A stretch of 10,305 nucleotides of DNA from an uncultured Anaerolineaceae bacterium (GCA_937967805.1 CALBTC010000478.1:1-10305), one strand, 5' to 3'; counted from the stretch's first letter, positions 1 to 6,484 are shown. Numbers and translations are program-made. Notes: generated from the sequence alone by a model not told the origin.

Positions 1-21
1 CTGGTAATCCATGATGCTTAT

Positions 22-50
22 TTATACCACAGGTCTCAGACCTGTATAGT
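22..50 (+). promoter_or_regulatory. Candidate promoter of the stress-protein operon with a 17-bp dyad in its spacer
   Basis: A perfect dyad, ACAGGTCT-C-AGACCTGT, lies at 29-45. A -10-like TATAGT is at 45-50, and a poor -35 (TTATAC, 22-27) sits 17 bp upstream. The dyad therefore fills the spacer and touches the -10, where a dimeric regulator would act. The start codon is at 79 with GAGG at 70-73 as ribosome binding site. The dyad is seen directly. The promoter assignment is inference, and the -35 is weak enough that another promoter could lie outside the window. The dyad could instead be a short repeat element. Confidence 0.35.
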
Positions 51-78
51 TACAAAATTTTTAACTTTGAGGTAGAGA

Positions 79-591
79 ATGTTTAAACATTTGTTAGTTC
101 CCCTGGATGGGTCAAAATTGGCAGAGCTAGCCTTACCCATGGCCAAATCTCTTGCCGGCCAATTCAACAGCCGCATCACGCTGCTCCAGGTTGTCGCCCT
201 GCCGTATGTCGCCGGCTTTGGACATGAATCTTCCGGCACGTTTAGCGATTTGAACAGCTTGAACCAGGAAATGAAACGGGAGGCCGCCAGCTACATGGAA
301 GACAAACGGCAGATGCTGTACCAGGCAGGTATTCAGGTAGAGGCGCAAATTGTGATGGGTAAATCACCGGCAGAGGCTATTTTAACGGCCGTTGACGAGC
401 TAGAAGCCGACACCATTGTGATGAGCACCCACGGCCGCAGCGGATTGATGCGCTGGGTTTTTGGCAGCGTCGCCGACAAAGTGTTGCGCCATGCGCATGT
501 TCCCATTATGCTGGTACGTGCACCCTCGGAGGAAAAAGCACCACGCGAAGCACCGTCCGGCAAAGCCGGGAAGGTGGAAGATGATGGTTGA
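79..591 (+). CDS. Universal stress protein, UspA family, single domain
   Basis: This is a 170-residue cytoplasmic protein with one Usp domain (residues 1-147). It opens with the usual MFKHLLVPLDGS strand and P-loop-like turn. The nucleotide-binding signature is near the C terminus: STHGRSG at 116-122, then G129-S130 after nine residues, followed by VADKVLRHAHVPIMLV. The first glycine of the classical G-2x-G-9x-G(S/T) pattern is Ser116, a common variant, so ATP binding is likely but not certain. Residues 148-170 form a charged Lys/Glu/Pro tail beyond the family's usual end, probably disordered. GAGG at 70-73 supports the ATG at 79. The last 11 bases overlap the GreA-type gene, so the two are probably translationally coupled. 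Family members modulate stress survival; the specific role is unknown. Confidence 0.93.
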   Translation: MFKHLLVPLDGSKLAELALPMAKSLAGQFNSRITLLQVVALPYVAGFGHESSGTFSDLNSLNQEMKREAASYMEDKRQMLYQAGIQVEAQIVMGKSPAEAILTAVDELEADTIVMSTHGRSGLMRWVFGSVADKVLRHAHVPIMLVRAPSEEKAPREAPSGKAGKVEDDG

Positions 592-1075
592 TGAGAAGCC
601 CATTTACGTCACAAATAAAGGGCTGGCAGAGCTGCAAGAAGAGTTGACGCACCTGCAAACGGTGAAGCGCCCCCGAACGGTCGAAGAGATGCAAGAAGCC
701 AAAGGGGATGGCGATTGGATGGACCAGACAGAGTATATGTTAGTCGAGGAAGAGCTGGCCTTTATAGACGGCCGTATCCAAGAGCTGCAACACATGATTG
801 ACAACGCACAACTCATCGAGCCGGGCAATGAAGACAATATCGTCAACATCGGCGAAACTGTCACCGTGCAAACCAGCGACGGCGAAACCGAGCAATACAC
901 CATCGTCGGCAAGGCAGAAGCCGACCCCAGCCAGGGGTTCATCTCCAATGAATCGCCGCTGGGAAAGGCCCTTCTAGATCACCAGGTAGGGGACAAAGTC
1001 GTTGTTCACGCCCCTGCTGGAGATATTGAGTATGAGATTGTGGCCGTCATCCCGCGGAATCATTCTACAAAGTGA
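581..1075 (+). CDS. greA: GreA/GreB-type transcript cleavage factor
   Basis: This 164-residue protein matches the usual GreA length (about 158). Residues 8-80 form the antiparallel coiled coil that enters the RNA polymerase secondary channel. Residues 90-158 form the FKBP-like GreA/GreB C-terminal domain, with the family pattern YTIVGKAEAD, FISNESPLGKALL and GDKVVV. The coiled-coil tip reads GDGDWMDQTEY where GreA normally has GDLSENAEY. Asp45 and Asp48 stand in for the two catalytic-tip acidic residues, but the LSEN core is replaced. Two in-frame ATGs (581 and 584) are possible; AAGG at 571-574 fits either. Reading further upstream would only run inside the stress-protein gene. Expected role: rescue of backtracked RNA polymerase by stimulating cleavage of the transcript 3' end. 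GreA versus GreB is not decided. Confidence 0.88.
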   Translation: MMVDEKPIYVTNKGLAELQEELTHLQTVKRPRTVEEMQEAKGDGDWMDQTEYMLVEEELAFIDGRIQELQHMIDNAQLIEPGNEDNIVNIGETVTVQTSDGETEQYTIVGKAEADPSQGFISNESPLGKALLDHQVGDKVVVHAPAGDIEYEIVAVIPRNHSTK

Positions 1076-1078
1076 AAC

Positions 1079-2344
1079 TCAATGCCTGGGCAGTGCCACC
1101 AGAGCATAAAAAGCGGGACGCGGGGAGCCATCGGGCCGCAGCAGACTGTAGCCGGATTCGCTAAAGGCATCGCCTAACCAGGGAGCAAAGTTCAGATTCC
1201 AGAGCATCATCGGGCCAACCCACGGCCAATCGTGGGCCAGCGCGTAGGCACGCTGTGTGTACGCCGCCTGCTGCCATTCCGTGACGTCATTCATGAATTC
1301 GGCTCCGGCTGGCGGGGCTTGAGTAAACGTATCAAAGCTACCCCAGCCAAATTCCGTCACCCATAGCTGCTTGTCGGTTACACCAAATTCAGTAAGCAAA
1401 GCGCCATAGTCGTGCAGCGTGTCCTGGAAGAAGAAGCTGGGATGGTCATTGTGAGAGGGAATGGTCCTGTCCGGGTTGGCAAACGTGGCATCTGGCGGAT
1501 TGGCCCAGCCGTAAGGATGCACACCAAAGCCATCTACCACCTCGGCCACACCGGCTGCCAACATCCCCCGAAAGTAAACGCGGTCATCAATCGCCGTAAC
1601 CCCATCATTAATCCCCGTCACCGCCGGTGCCCCACTTATCACCAGCGTTGCCGGGTCGCCGGCCCGAACGCCCTCAGCCCCAGCACGAATCAAGGTGACC
1701 AATGCCGCCGCATCCAGCGGCACGCCGTTCCATTCCCGATGCAAGTTTGGCTCGTTCCATAGTTCATAAGCCGCCACCTGCCCCGCATAACGCTGCGCCA
1801 GTAACTGCGTAAATTGGCGATACAGATCGTAGTCGCCCGGTGGGCCGTCCATTTCGGTAGTCGGTCGGCTCCATTCCGGCGCCTTGGCCACGCCCAACAT
1901 CACGTTGATGCCGCTGGCATTCGCCTGGGCCACCAGAGCATCCAGGTCGGCAAAACGCTCTTCGGAAAATTGATCCGGGTGCGGCTGGTACAGCTTCCAG
2001 GACACTTGTACCTTCACCCAGCCGACACCAAGCTCACTCAACTGCGCCACCAACGCCGGCACATCCACACGGTGCAAATAAATCTGTACGCCAATGTCGT
2101 CTCGATTGAGCGTAGGGCCGGTGTATGGTGGGTGGGAAGGCGTGGGCGTGAATGTGGGTGTGGGAACGGCCGTTTCCGTCGGTGTCAGCTCCAGTTGAAG
2201 TGGGACGGTCGGCGATGCCGTTTTGGTGGAAGAAGCAGTTGGGCTGGGAACGGCCGTTGGCGTCACAGTCACCTCTGCCTTTCGACAGCTAATCAAGCCT
2301 ACAACAATCAAACAAAACAAAAAAATGCGTGTCTTAAAAACCAT
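1079..2344 (-). CDS. Lipid-anchored clan GH-A glycoside hydrolase (GH39/GH5-like)
   Basis: This 421-residue protein has a type II signal peptide ending in the lipobox LISC (Cys20). A Thr/Pro-rich linker (about 24-76) follows, then a (beta/alpha)8 barrel (about 80-420). The acid/base glutamate is in YELWNEPN (Glu198) and the nucleophile in LWVTEFGWGS (Glu331). A HPYGW motif (His276, Tyr278) sits where clan GH-A enzymes carry substrate-binding His/Tyr residues. The NEP motif and spacing fit a retaining endo- or exo-glycosidase; the nearest families I can suggest are GH39 and GH5, and the substrate cannot be read. The protein should act outside the membrane, tethered by lipid. The start ATG (2342-2344) has only a weak GGGCGG upstream, but the signal peptide fits it. 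The stop lies 3 bp from the convergent greA stop, with no terminator between. Confidence 0.85.
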   Translation of the reverse strand: MVFKTRIFLFCLIVVGLISCRKAEVTVTPTAVPSPTASSTKTASPTVPLQLELTPTETAVPTPTFTPTPSHPPYTGPTLNRDDIGVQIYLHRVDVPALVAQLSELGVGWVKVQVSWKLYQPHPDQFSEERFADLDALVAQANASGINVMLGVAKAPEWSRPTTEMDGPPGDYDLYRQFTQLLAQRYAGQVAAYELWNEPNLHREWNGVPLDAAALVTLIRAGAEGVRAGDPATLVISGAPAVTGINDGVTAIDDRVYFRGMLAAGVAEVVDGFGVHPYGWANPPDATFANPDRTIPSHNDHPSFFFQDTLHDYGALLTEFGVTDKQLWVTEFGWGSFDTFTQAPPAGAEFMNDVTEWQQAAYTQRAYALAHDWPWVGPMMLWNLNFAPWLGDAFSESGYSLLRPDGSPRPAFYALVALPRH

Positions 2345-2375
2345 AGCCGCCCATTCTAAAGCGAATCAATCACAA

Positions 2376-2449
2376 CTACAACGAAACAGGATAGACAACG
2401 AAGGTCTCACCGCTGATTTTAATTCGTTTATTACTTAAATTCGTTGTAG
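2376..2449. promoter_or_regulatory. Symmetric array of four half-sites in a divergent promoter region
   Basis: ACAACGAA occurs at 2378-2385 and 2395-2402 (17 bp apart). AATTCGTT occurs at 2421-2428 and 2438-2445 (again 17 bp apart). The outer pair forms a perfect 10-bp inverted repeat, CTACAACGAA (2376-2385) against TTCGTTGTAG (2440-2449). The array lies between the start codons of the glycosidase (2344, minus) and the VWA lipoprotein (2551, plus), so it could control both. The geometry is seen directly; regulator binding is inferred. One ACGGCCGT copy (2470-2477) and the palindrome GTGTATACAC (2492-2501) also lie in this region. I could not place convincing -35/-10 pairs for either gene. Confidence 0.45.
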
Positions 2450-2550
2450 CCATGTGGAACAAAATGGAAACGGCCGTCGTTAAAGAACCAAGTGTATACA
2501 CGAACGCCAAACTTTAATGTCAAAAAGATTCTCGTTAAAAGGAACCCATC

Positions 2551-4257
2551 ATGAAAAAATACACGAAACGCTCCATTCTATTCTTAATCATTGCGGCACT
2601 GCTGTTGGTTGCCTGCGGCGGCACTGATGAACCAGCATCCGTATCAGACCCAATCGCCGTAGAGAGCAACAACGAAACCTCACGCCAAGAAGCAGACGAT
2701 AACACTCAAGAAACCATCATCACAGAGGGCGAGGTTGTTGAAGTTACTCGCGTTGTAACCGAAACCGTTGTTCAGGAATTTGAAGTTGAGGCAGAAGAAA
2801 GTTTAGATGCCGCTGCTGAATTTGCAGCACCGCCGGCCCCGCTGGCAACGGCCCCAGCCACCACCAGCGAGTCTATCATTCCTGCACCAACGCCTACACG
2901 GCCGTCCCAGCCATCCGCCATGTTTTTTGAGGAATACGGCGTCAACCCATACATCCTGACCGAAGTTGACAATCTGTCCACCTTTTCTCTGGATGTGGAC
3001 ACCGGCTCGTACAGCATTGCCCGCCGCTATCTGCAAGACGGCCTCCAGCCGCCGCCGGAAGCGATTCGCGTCGAAGAGTTTGTTAACTCGTTTGACCAGG
3101 GTTATCAGATTCCGCCAAACACCGACTTTGCCGTCTACGCTGACGGTGCGCCCAGCCCATTCCACAACGACGGCACCTACTTTTTGCGGATTGGCGTGCA
3201 GGGGTATGAGAGTTCTGAGGAAGTACGGCCGTCTGCCAACCTCGTCTTTGTCATTGACGTGTCTGGCTCCATGGCCCAGGAAAACCGGCTGGGTTTAGTC
3301 AAGGAGTCGTTGGAAATCCTGGTCAACCGCATGCGTGCCGATGACACAATTGCCATCGTCGTTTATGGCTCTGACGCCCGTGTCATTTTGCCCCCCACCA
3401 ACGGCTCCGACCGCAACACCATCCTCAGCGCCATCTACGCGCTGGACACCGAAGGCTCCACCAACCTGGAAGCCGGCCTGCTGCTGGGCTACGAGATGGC
3501 CAACCGCGCCTACAAATTCGACGGCATCAACCGCGTTATTCTGGCCAGCGACGGCGTGGCCAACGTGGGCAACACCAGCGCCGACAGCATCGCCGCCCAA
3601 ATCCGCGGCTACGCCGATGCTGGTATTCAGCTCACCACCATCGGCTTTGGCCTGGGCAACTACAACGACGTGATGATGGAACAGTTGGCCGACCAGGGTG
3701 ACGGCAACTACGGCTACATCGACACCTTGGAAGAAGCCAGAAACTTGTTTGTAGACAATATCATGTCCACCCTGCAAGTGATTGGCCTGGATGCCAAAAT
3801 TCAGGTTGAATTTGACCGAAACGTCGTGCAGCAATACCGCCTCATCGGTTACGAAAATCGGGCCATCGCCGACGAAGATTTCCGCAACGACACAATCGAC
3901 GCCGCTGAGTTTGGCGCCGGGCATACGGCCGCAGCCATCTATGCCGTGCAGTTGGTGCCGGGCGCTCAGGGCCGCATCGCCACCGTAAATCTGCGTTGGC
4001 AAGACCCGGACACCCGCGTCGTGAAAGAGATCAATGGCGTCTTCACCACTGAAAACCTGGTTCGCTCTTTTGACGATGCCCCGCTGCACTACCAGCTTGC
4101 CGTCATCGTCAGCCAATACGCCGAACTGCTGCGCCACAGCTATTGGGCCGAAGGGTTTGACATGCGCGACCTGCGCATCCGCGCCGAGCGTCTGGCCTCG
4201 CAAATGAATGATGAAGCTGTGTGGGAACTGGCACACTTGATTTCCGTTAGCCAGTAA
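2551..4257 (+). CDS. Von Willebrand factor A lipoprotein, YfbK-like
   Basis: This 568-residue lipoprotein has a signal peptide ending LLVAC (Cys22). A disordered linker (23-125) includes a Glu/Val stretch with VTRVVTETVV at 65-74. Residues about 126-225 match the VWA-associated N-terminal domain (LSTFSLDVDTGSYS). Residues 230-405 are the VWA domain with an intact metal-ion-dependent adhesion site: DVSGS (Asp236, Ser238, Ser240), Thr304 and Asp334. Residues about 410-565 form the conserved C-terminal region seen in E. coli YfbK, whose total length (575) is nearly the same, so the gene is complete. AAGGA at 2539-2543 with 7-nt spacing supports the ATG. The product should sit on the outer membrane face and bind a divalent metal and a protein ligand. 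The biological role of this family is not established. It is divergent from the glycosidase lipoprotein. Confidence 0.9.
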   Translation: MKKYTKRSILFLIIAALLLVACGGTDEPASVSDPIAVESNNETSRQEADDNTQETIITEGEVVEVTRVVTETVVQEFEVEAEESLDAAAEFAAPPAPLATAPATTSESIIPAPTPTRPSQPSAMFFEEYGVNPYILTEVDNLSTFSLDVDTGSYSIARRYLQDGLQPPPEAIRVEEFVNSFDQGYQIPPNTDFAVYADGAPSPFHNDGTYFLRIGVQGYESSEEVRPSANLVFVIDVSGSMAQENRLGLVKESLEILVNRMRADDTIAIVVYGSDARVILPPTNGSDRNTILSAIYALDTEGSTNLEAGLLLGYEMANRAYKFDGINRVILASDGVANVGNTSADSIAAQIRGYADAGIQLTTIGFGLGNYNDVMMEQLADQGDGNYGYIDTLEEARNLFVDNIMSTLQVIGLDAKIQVEFDRNVVQQYRLIGYENRAIADEDFRNDTIDAAEFGAGHTAAAIYAVQLVPGAQGRIATVNLRWQDPDTRVVKEINGVFTTENLVRSFDDAPLHYQLAVIVSQYAELLRHSYWAEGFDMRDLRIRAERLASQMNDEAVWELAHLISVSQ

Positions 4258-4263
4258 TATTCG

Positions 4264-4318
4264 AGTAGCCGCGGATCCTTTCCGCGCAGAGGAAGCGCAG
4301 AAAGAATCTGCGGCTACT
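4264..4318. repeat. Long imperfect hairpin, REP-like
   Basis: AGTAGCCGC (4264-4272) pairs with GCGGCTACT (4310-4318). After one G-U pair and two mismatches the stem continues inward to GCGC (4284-4287) against GCGC (4295-4298), closing on the 7-nt loop AGAGGAA. It begins 7 bp after the VWA stop and lies 22 bp beyond the stop of the small convergent gene at 4341. No T-run follows on either strand, so it is a poor intrinsic terminator. A dispersed palindromic (REP-like) element fits better, possibly protecting mRNA 3' ends. A further small inverted repeat, CGATCAA/TTGATCG, lies at 4325-4350 and covers the stop of the 4341-4463 gene. Confidence 0.6.
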
Positions 4319-4340
4319 GATAGGCGATCAAGCGATCTAT

Positions 4341-4463
4341 TTATTGATCGGTGTTGTTGGATTGATTCCTTCTGCGAAGATAAACAGCAATGCCTATGAG
4401 CAATAAAATTGGAAGACCAAACACGACCAACACATACCCTAAATTGATCCCTACTGCTTCCAT
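4341..4463 (-). CDS. Small single-pass membrane protein, 40 residues, unrecognised
   Basis: The ORF encodes 40 residues beginning MEAVGINLGY and ending RRRNQSNNTDQ, with stop TAA (RC of 4341-4343). Residues 9-29 form one strongly hydrophobic helix (VLVVFGLPILLLIGIAV core) followed by three arginines (30-32), predicting an N-out/C-in single-pass protein with a polar tail. On the minus strand AGGAGG lies 8 nt before the ATG, the best ribosome binding site in the window, which argues strongly that it is translated. Upstream, TATGAT with TTTTCA 18 bp away is a possible promoter (weak). It lies tail to tail with the VWA lipoprotein gene. I recognise no family. Small proteins of this shape often tune a membrane complex, but no partner can be read here. 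Confidence 0.65.
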   Translation of the reverse strand: MEAVGINLGYVLVVFGLPILLLIGIAVYLRRRNQSNNTDQ

Positions 4464-4536
4464 GACAACTACCTCCTCATGTTAAGCAATTATCGGATAA
4501 GGAAACAATATCATATCCAATTTATGATTGAACTGA

Positions 4537-4571
4537 AAACTGCCCCGCAAGAAATTCTTGCGGGGCAGTTT
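4537..4571. terminator. Perfect 15-bp hairpin, possible bidirectional terminator
   Basis: AAACTGCCCCGCAAG (4537-4551) pairs perfectly with CTTGCGGGGCAGTTT (4557-4571) around the loop AAATT. The GC-rich stem with an A-rich 5' side and T-rich 3' side resembles an intrinsic terminator. The T-tracts are short, though (GTTTAGTT on plus, GTTTTCAGTT on minus). It could end read-through from the VWA gene, or insulate the 40-codon minus gene from the short plus ORF that starts just downstream. A repeat element is the alternative. Confidence 0.5.
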
Positions 4572-4594
4572 AGTTGAAGGAGGAGGAAATGTTT

Positions 4595-4633
4595 ATGCCA
4601 GAATGTTACCCATCAACTGTTAACAAGGTGTAA
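4595..4633 (+). CDS. Possible 12-residue leader peptide
   Basis: AAGGAGGAGG at 4577-4586 is followed by ATGs at 4589 and 4595 in the same frame. The second has the better spacing (8 nt). The peptide is MPECYPSTVNKV, stop TAA at 4631-4633. The ribosome binding site is far stronger than chance would usually give, yet no longer frame follows it. A terminator lies 120 bp downstream and then prfC, an arrangement like a translated leader. The peptide has no obvious run of regulatory codons. It may be a fortuitous purine tract; only the site strength argues for it. Confidence 0.22.
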   Translation: MPECYPSTVNKV

Positions 4634-4753
4634 ACAAAACACAATAGGAAGCTAAGATTGCCACATTGATACAAACACCTAAAAAATGCCAAATTTCGCG
4701 ATTGTGGTATGCTTACTTATCGAATCTATTGTGAACAAAAATGAAGATTGGCG

Positions 4754-4787
4754 CGGTCACAACCTCAGCTTGTTGTGGCCGTTTTTT
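4754..4787 (+). terminator. Rho-independent terminator upstream of prfC
   Basis: CGGTCACAAC (4754-4763) pairs with GTTGTGGCCG (4772-4781) through ten pairs, one of them G-U. The loop is CTCAGCTT and six T residues follow directly (4782-4787). This is a canonical plus-strand intrinsic terminator. It ends 89 bp before the prfC start, so either a separate short transcript ends here or it attenuates prfC. TTGTGA at 4729-4734 is complementary to TCACAA in the 5' arm (4757-4762) and could form a weak competing hairpin. Confidence 0.75.
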
Positions 4788-4805
4788 ATGCCACCGTTAA
4801 AATTA

Positions 4806-4862
4806 GCCACAGAGTGCACAGAGATTATCGAGATTAAATATTCTCTCTTAAAACTGTGTGGC
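4806..4862. repeat. Imperfect hairpin with CACAGAG repeats before prfC
   Basis: GCCACAGAGT (4806-4815) pairs with ACTGTGTGGC (4853-4862) at nine of ten positions, and AGAGA (4820-4824) can pair with TCTCT (4842-4846) inside. CACAGAG is repeated at 4808-4814 and 4817-4823. Similar CCACAGAG-type strings are familiar from intergenic repeats in many environmental bacterial genomes (recollection, not tested here). It ends 14 bp before the prfC start and would be in its 5' leader if transcription began upstream. Confidence 0.4.
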
Positions 4863-4876
4863 AAAAATGAACTTAA

Positions 4877-6481
4877 ATGAGTCAAGAAACAACAACGATT
4901 AACCCAGAAACGCTAAAAAAACATATTAATGCCCGGCGTACCTTCGCTATCATCTCGCACCCCGATGCCGGCAAGACAACGCTAACGGAAAAGCTGCTGC
5001 TGTACGGCAACGCCATTCATTTGGCAGGCAGCGTGCGGGCGCGGCGCAATCAGCGTTCCGCCACGTCCGACTGGATGAAGATGGAGCAGGAGCGCGGCAT
5101 TTCCATCACCTCCACCGTACTGCAATTTCCCTACAAAGACCACGTCGTCAATCTGCTGGACACCCCCGGCCACCAAGATTTTTCTGAAGATACCTACCGT
5201 ACGCTAACGGCCGCAGACTGTGCCGTCATGGTGTTGGATGCTGCCCGAGGCGTGGAGGAACAAACCCTGAAGCTGTTCGAGGTGTGCCGCCGGCGCGGCA
5301 TTCCGGTGTTTACCTTCATCAATAAAATGGATCGTCCGGCGCAAGACCCGCTGGGCCTGCTGGACGAGGTGGAAACGGTGCTCAAAATGCAGCCGGTGCC
5401 CATGAACTGGCCCATTGGCGATGGCGATACGTTTATGGGCGTCTATGATCGCAAGACAGACGAGGTTCATCTGTATGACCGCACGGCGCACAACCAAACC
5501 ATCTCGCCGGAATACATCACCACGCTGGACGATCCTCGCATCGAAGCAGGCATCAGCGATTTCCAATTTGAGGAGCTGCATCTAAACATTGGCCTGCTGG
5601 ATGAACTGGCTGAGTATGATCATGAGAAGTTTTTGAGCGGGGAGCAAACGGCCGTCTACTTTGGCAGCGCATTAACCAATTTTGGCGTGCAGCTGTTCCT
5701 GGACGACTTCATCAAAATGGCCCCGCCACCCAGCGCCTATCCCAGCGACCAGGGCAAAATCGATCCCGTCTCGCCCGGTTTTTCCGGCTTTGTCTTTAAA
5801 ATTCAGGCCAACATGGATCCTCGTCACCGGGACAGCGTGGCGTTTTTAAGGATTTGCAGCGGCCGTTTTGAGCGCAACGTCCAGGTCAAACATCCCCAAA
5901 CCGGCAAAACGCTCAAACTCTCCCGCACCTACACCTTTTTTGCCGACGAGCGCGCCGTGGTGGATGAAGCGTACGCCGGCGACATCATCGGCCTGCCCGG
6001 TAACCGGGAATTCAGCATCGGCGACACCATCAGCAGCGATGGCGACTTTAGCTTCGAGCCCATCCCGCGCTTCGCCGCCGAACATTATGCCCGGCTCATC
6101 AACCTGGACGTGGGCAAGCAAAAGCAGTTTCTTAAAGGGATTCACCAATTGGAATCCGAGGGCGCCATGCAGGTGCTGTACGAAACCGACGCCACGCGGC
6201 GCGATCCGATTTTGGCGGTGGTGGGTGTGCTGCAATTTGAGGTGGTTCAGGCGCGGCTGGAAAATGAGTACAACGTGCAGACCAAGCTGGAGCCGCTGCC
6301 GCACCAGCTTTCCCGCTGGGTGGAAGGCCCTAAAGAGCAAATTGATCAGCTACCCTGGCGCTACGGCATGATGCGCACCGAGGATTTAGACGGCCGTCTC
6401 GTCGCTCTCTTCTCCTCCGCCCATGAGTTAAGCTTCTACAGCGAGAAATACCCGGACATTAAGTTTTTGAGTATTCAATAG
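4877..6481 (+). CDS. prfC: Peptide chain release factor 3 (RF3)
   Basis: This 534-residue translational GTPase is close to E. coli RF3 (529) and complete. The G motifs are intact: G1 SHPDAGKTT (27-35), the switch I region RGISITSTV (73-81), G3 DTPGH (95-99), G4 NKMD (149-152) and G5 SAL (264-266). Domains II and III (about 285-534) follow, with the RF3-type segment LEPLPHQLSRWVEGP near the C terminus. RF3 uses GTP to eject RF1/RF2 from the ribosome after peptide release, in the cytoplasm. An in-frame TAA lies immediately before the ATG (4874-4876), so the start cannot be further upstream. No Shine-Dalgarno is visible; the leader is A/T-rich. The gene is convergent with cbiO, with a long inverted repeat between them. 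Confidence 0.97.
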   Translation: MSQETTTINPETLKKHINARRTFAIISHPDAGKTTLTEKLLLYGNAIHLAGSVRARRNQRSATSDWMKMEQERGISITSTVLQFPYKDHVVNLLDTPGHQDFSEDTYRTLTAADCAVMVLDAARGVEEQTLKLFEVCRRRGIPVFTFINKMDRPAQDPLGLLDEVETVLKMQPVPMNWPIGDGDTFMGVYDRKTDEVHLYDRTAHNQTISPEYITTLDDPRIEAGISDFQFEELHLNIGLLDELAEYDHEKFLSGEQTAVYFGSALTNFGVQLFLDDFIKMAPPPSAYPSDQGKIDPVSPGFSGFVFKIQANMDPRHRDSVAFLRICSGRFERNVQVKHPQTGKTLKLSRTYTFFADERAVVDEAYAGDIIGLPGNREFSIGDTISSDGDFSFEPIPRFAAEHYARLINLDVGKQKQFLKGIHQLESEGAMQVLYETDATRRDPILAVVGVLQFEVVQARLENEYNVQTKLEPLPHQLSRWVEGPKEQIDQLPWRYGMMRTEDLDGRLVALFSSAHELSFYSEKYPDIKFLSIQ

Positions 6482-6484
6482 TGT

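Larger units (their letters stand above)
4464..4876. other. 413-bp stretch without a large gene: leader or small-RNA-like region before prfC
   Basis: This stretch holds, in order: the upstream region of the 40-codon gene, a perfect 15-bp hairpin (4537-4571), a 12-14 codon ORF with a strong ribosome binding site (4589-4633), an A-rich segment (4634-4700), a Rho-independent terminator (4754-4787) and a repeat-like hairpin (4806-4862). TTAACA at 4620-4625 resembles a -35, but no matching -10 follows at a normal distance. A TGG-TATGCT extended -10 lies around 4706-4714. Neither is convincing. The presence of a plus-strand terminator requires a plus-strand transcript here that ends before prfC. 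Confidence 0.5.

Noticed and set aside
461..580. Longer N terminus for the GreA-type protein
   Set aside because: The added 40 residues are the stress-protein region read in another frame; GreA homology begins at the 581/584 ATGs.
2100..2280. Tandem repeat locus in the glycosidase 5' region
   Set aside because: The periodicity comes from Thr/Pro codons of the lipoprotein linker, so it needs no separate DNA repeat call.
1814..2359. 181-codon plus-strand frame opposite the glycosidase
   Set aside because: Its Arg/His/Gly-rich composition reflects the complement of the glycosidase codons; no domain and no start signal.
3295..4236. 313-codon minus-strand frame opposite the VWA gene
   Set aside because: It is a mirror of GC-rich codons in a well-supported gene, with low-complexity Val/Gly/Ala content and no ribosome binding site.
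4686..4880. 64-codon plus-strand frame ending in an ATGA overlap with prfC
   Set aside because: It runs through a Rho-independent terminator and a repeat hairpin, has no ribosome binding site, and its translation has no domain-like pattern.
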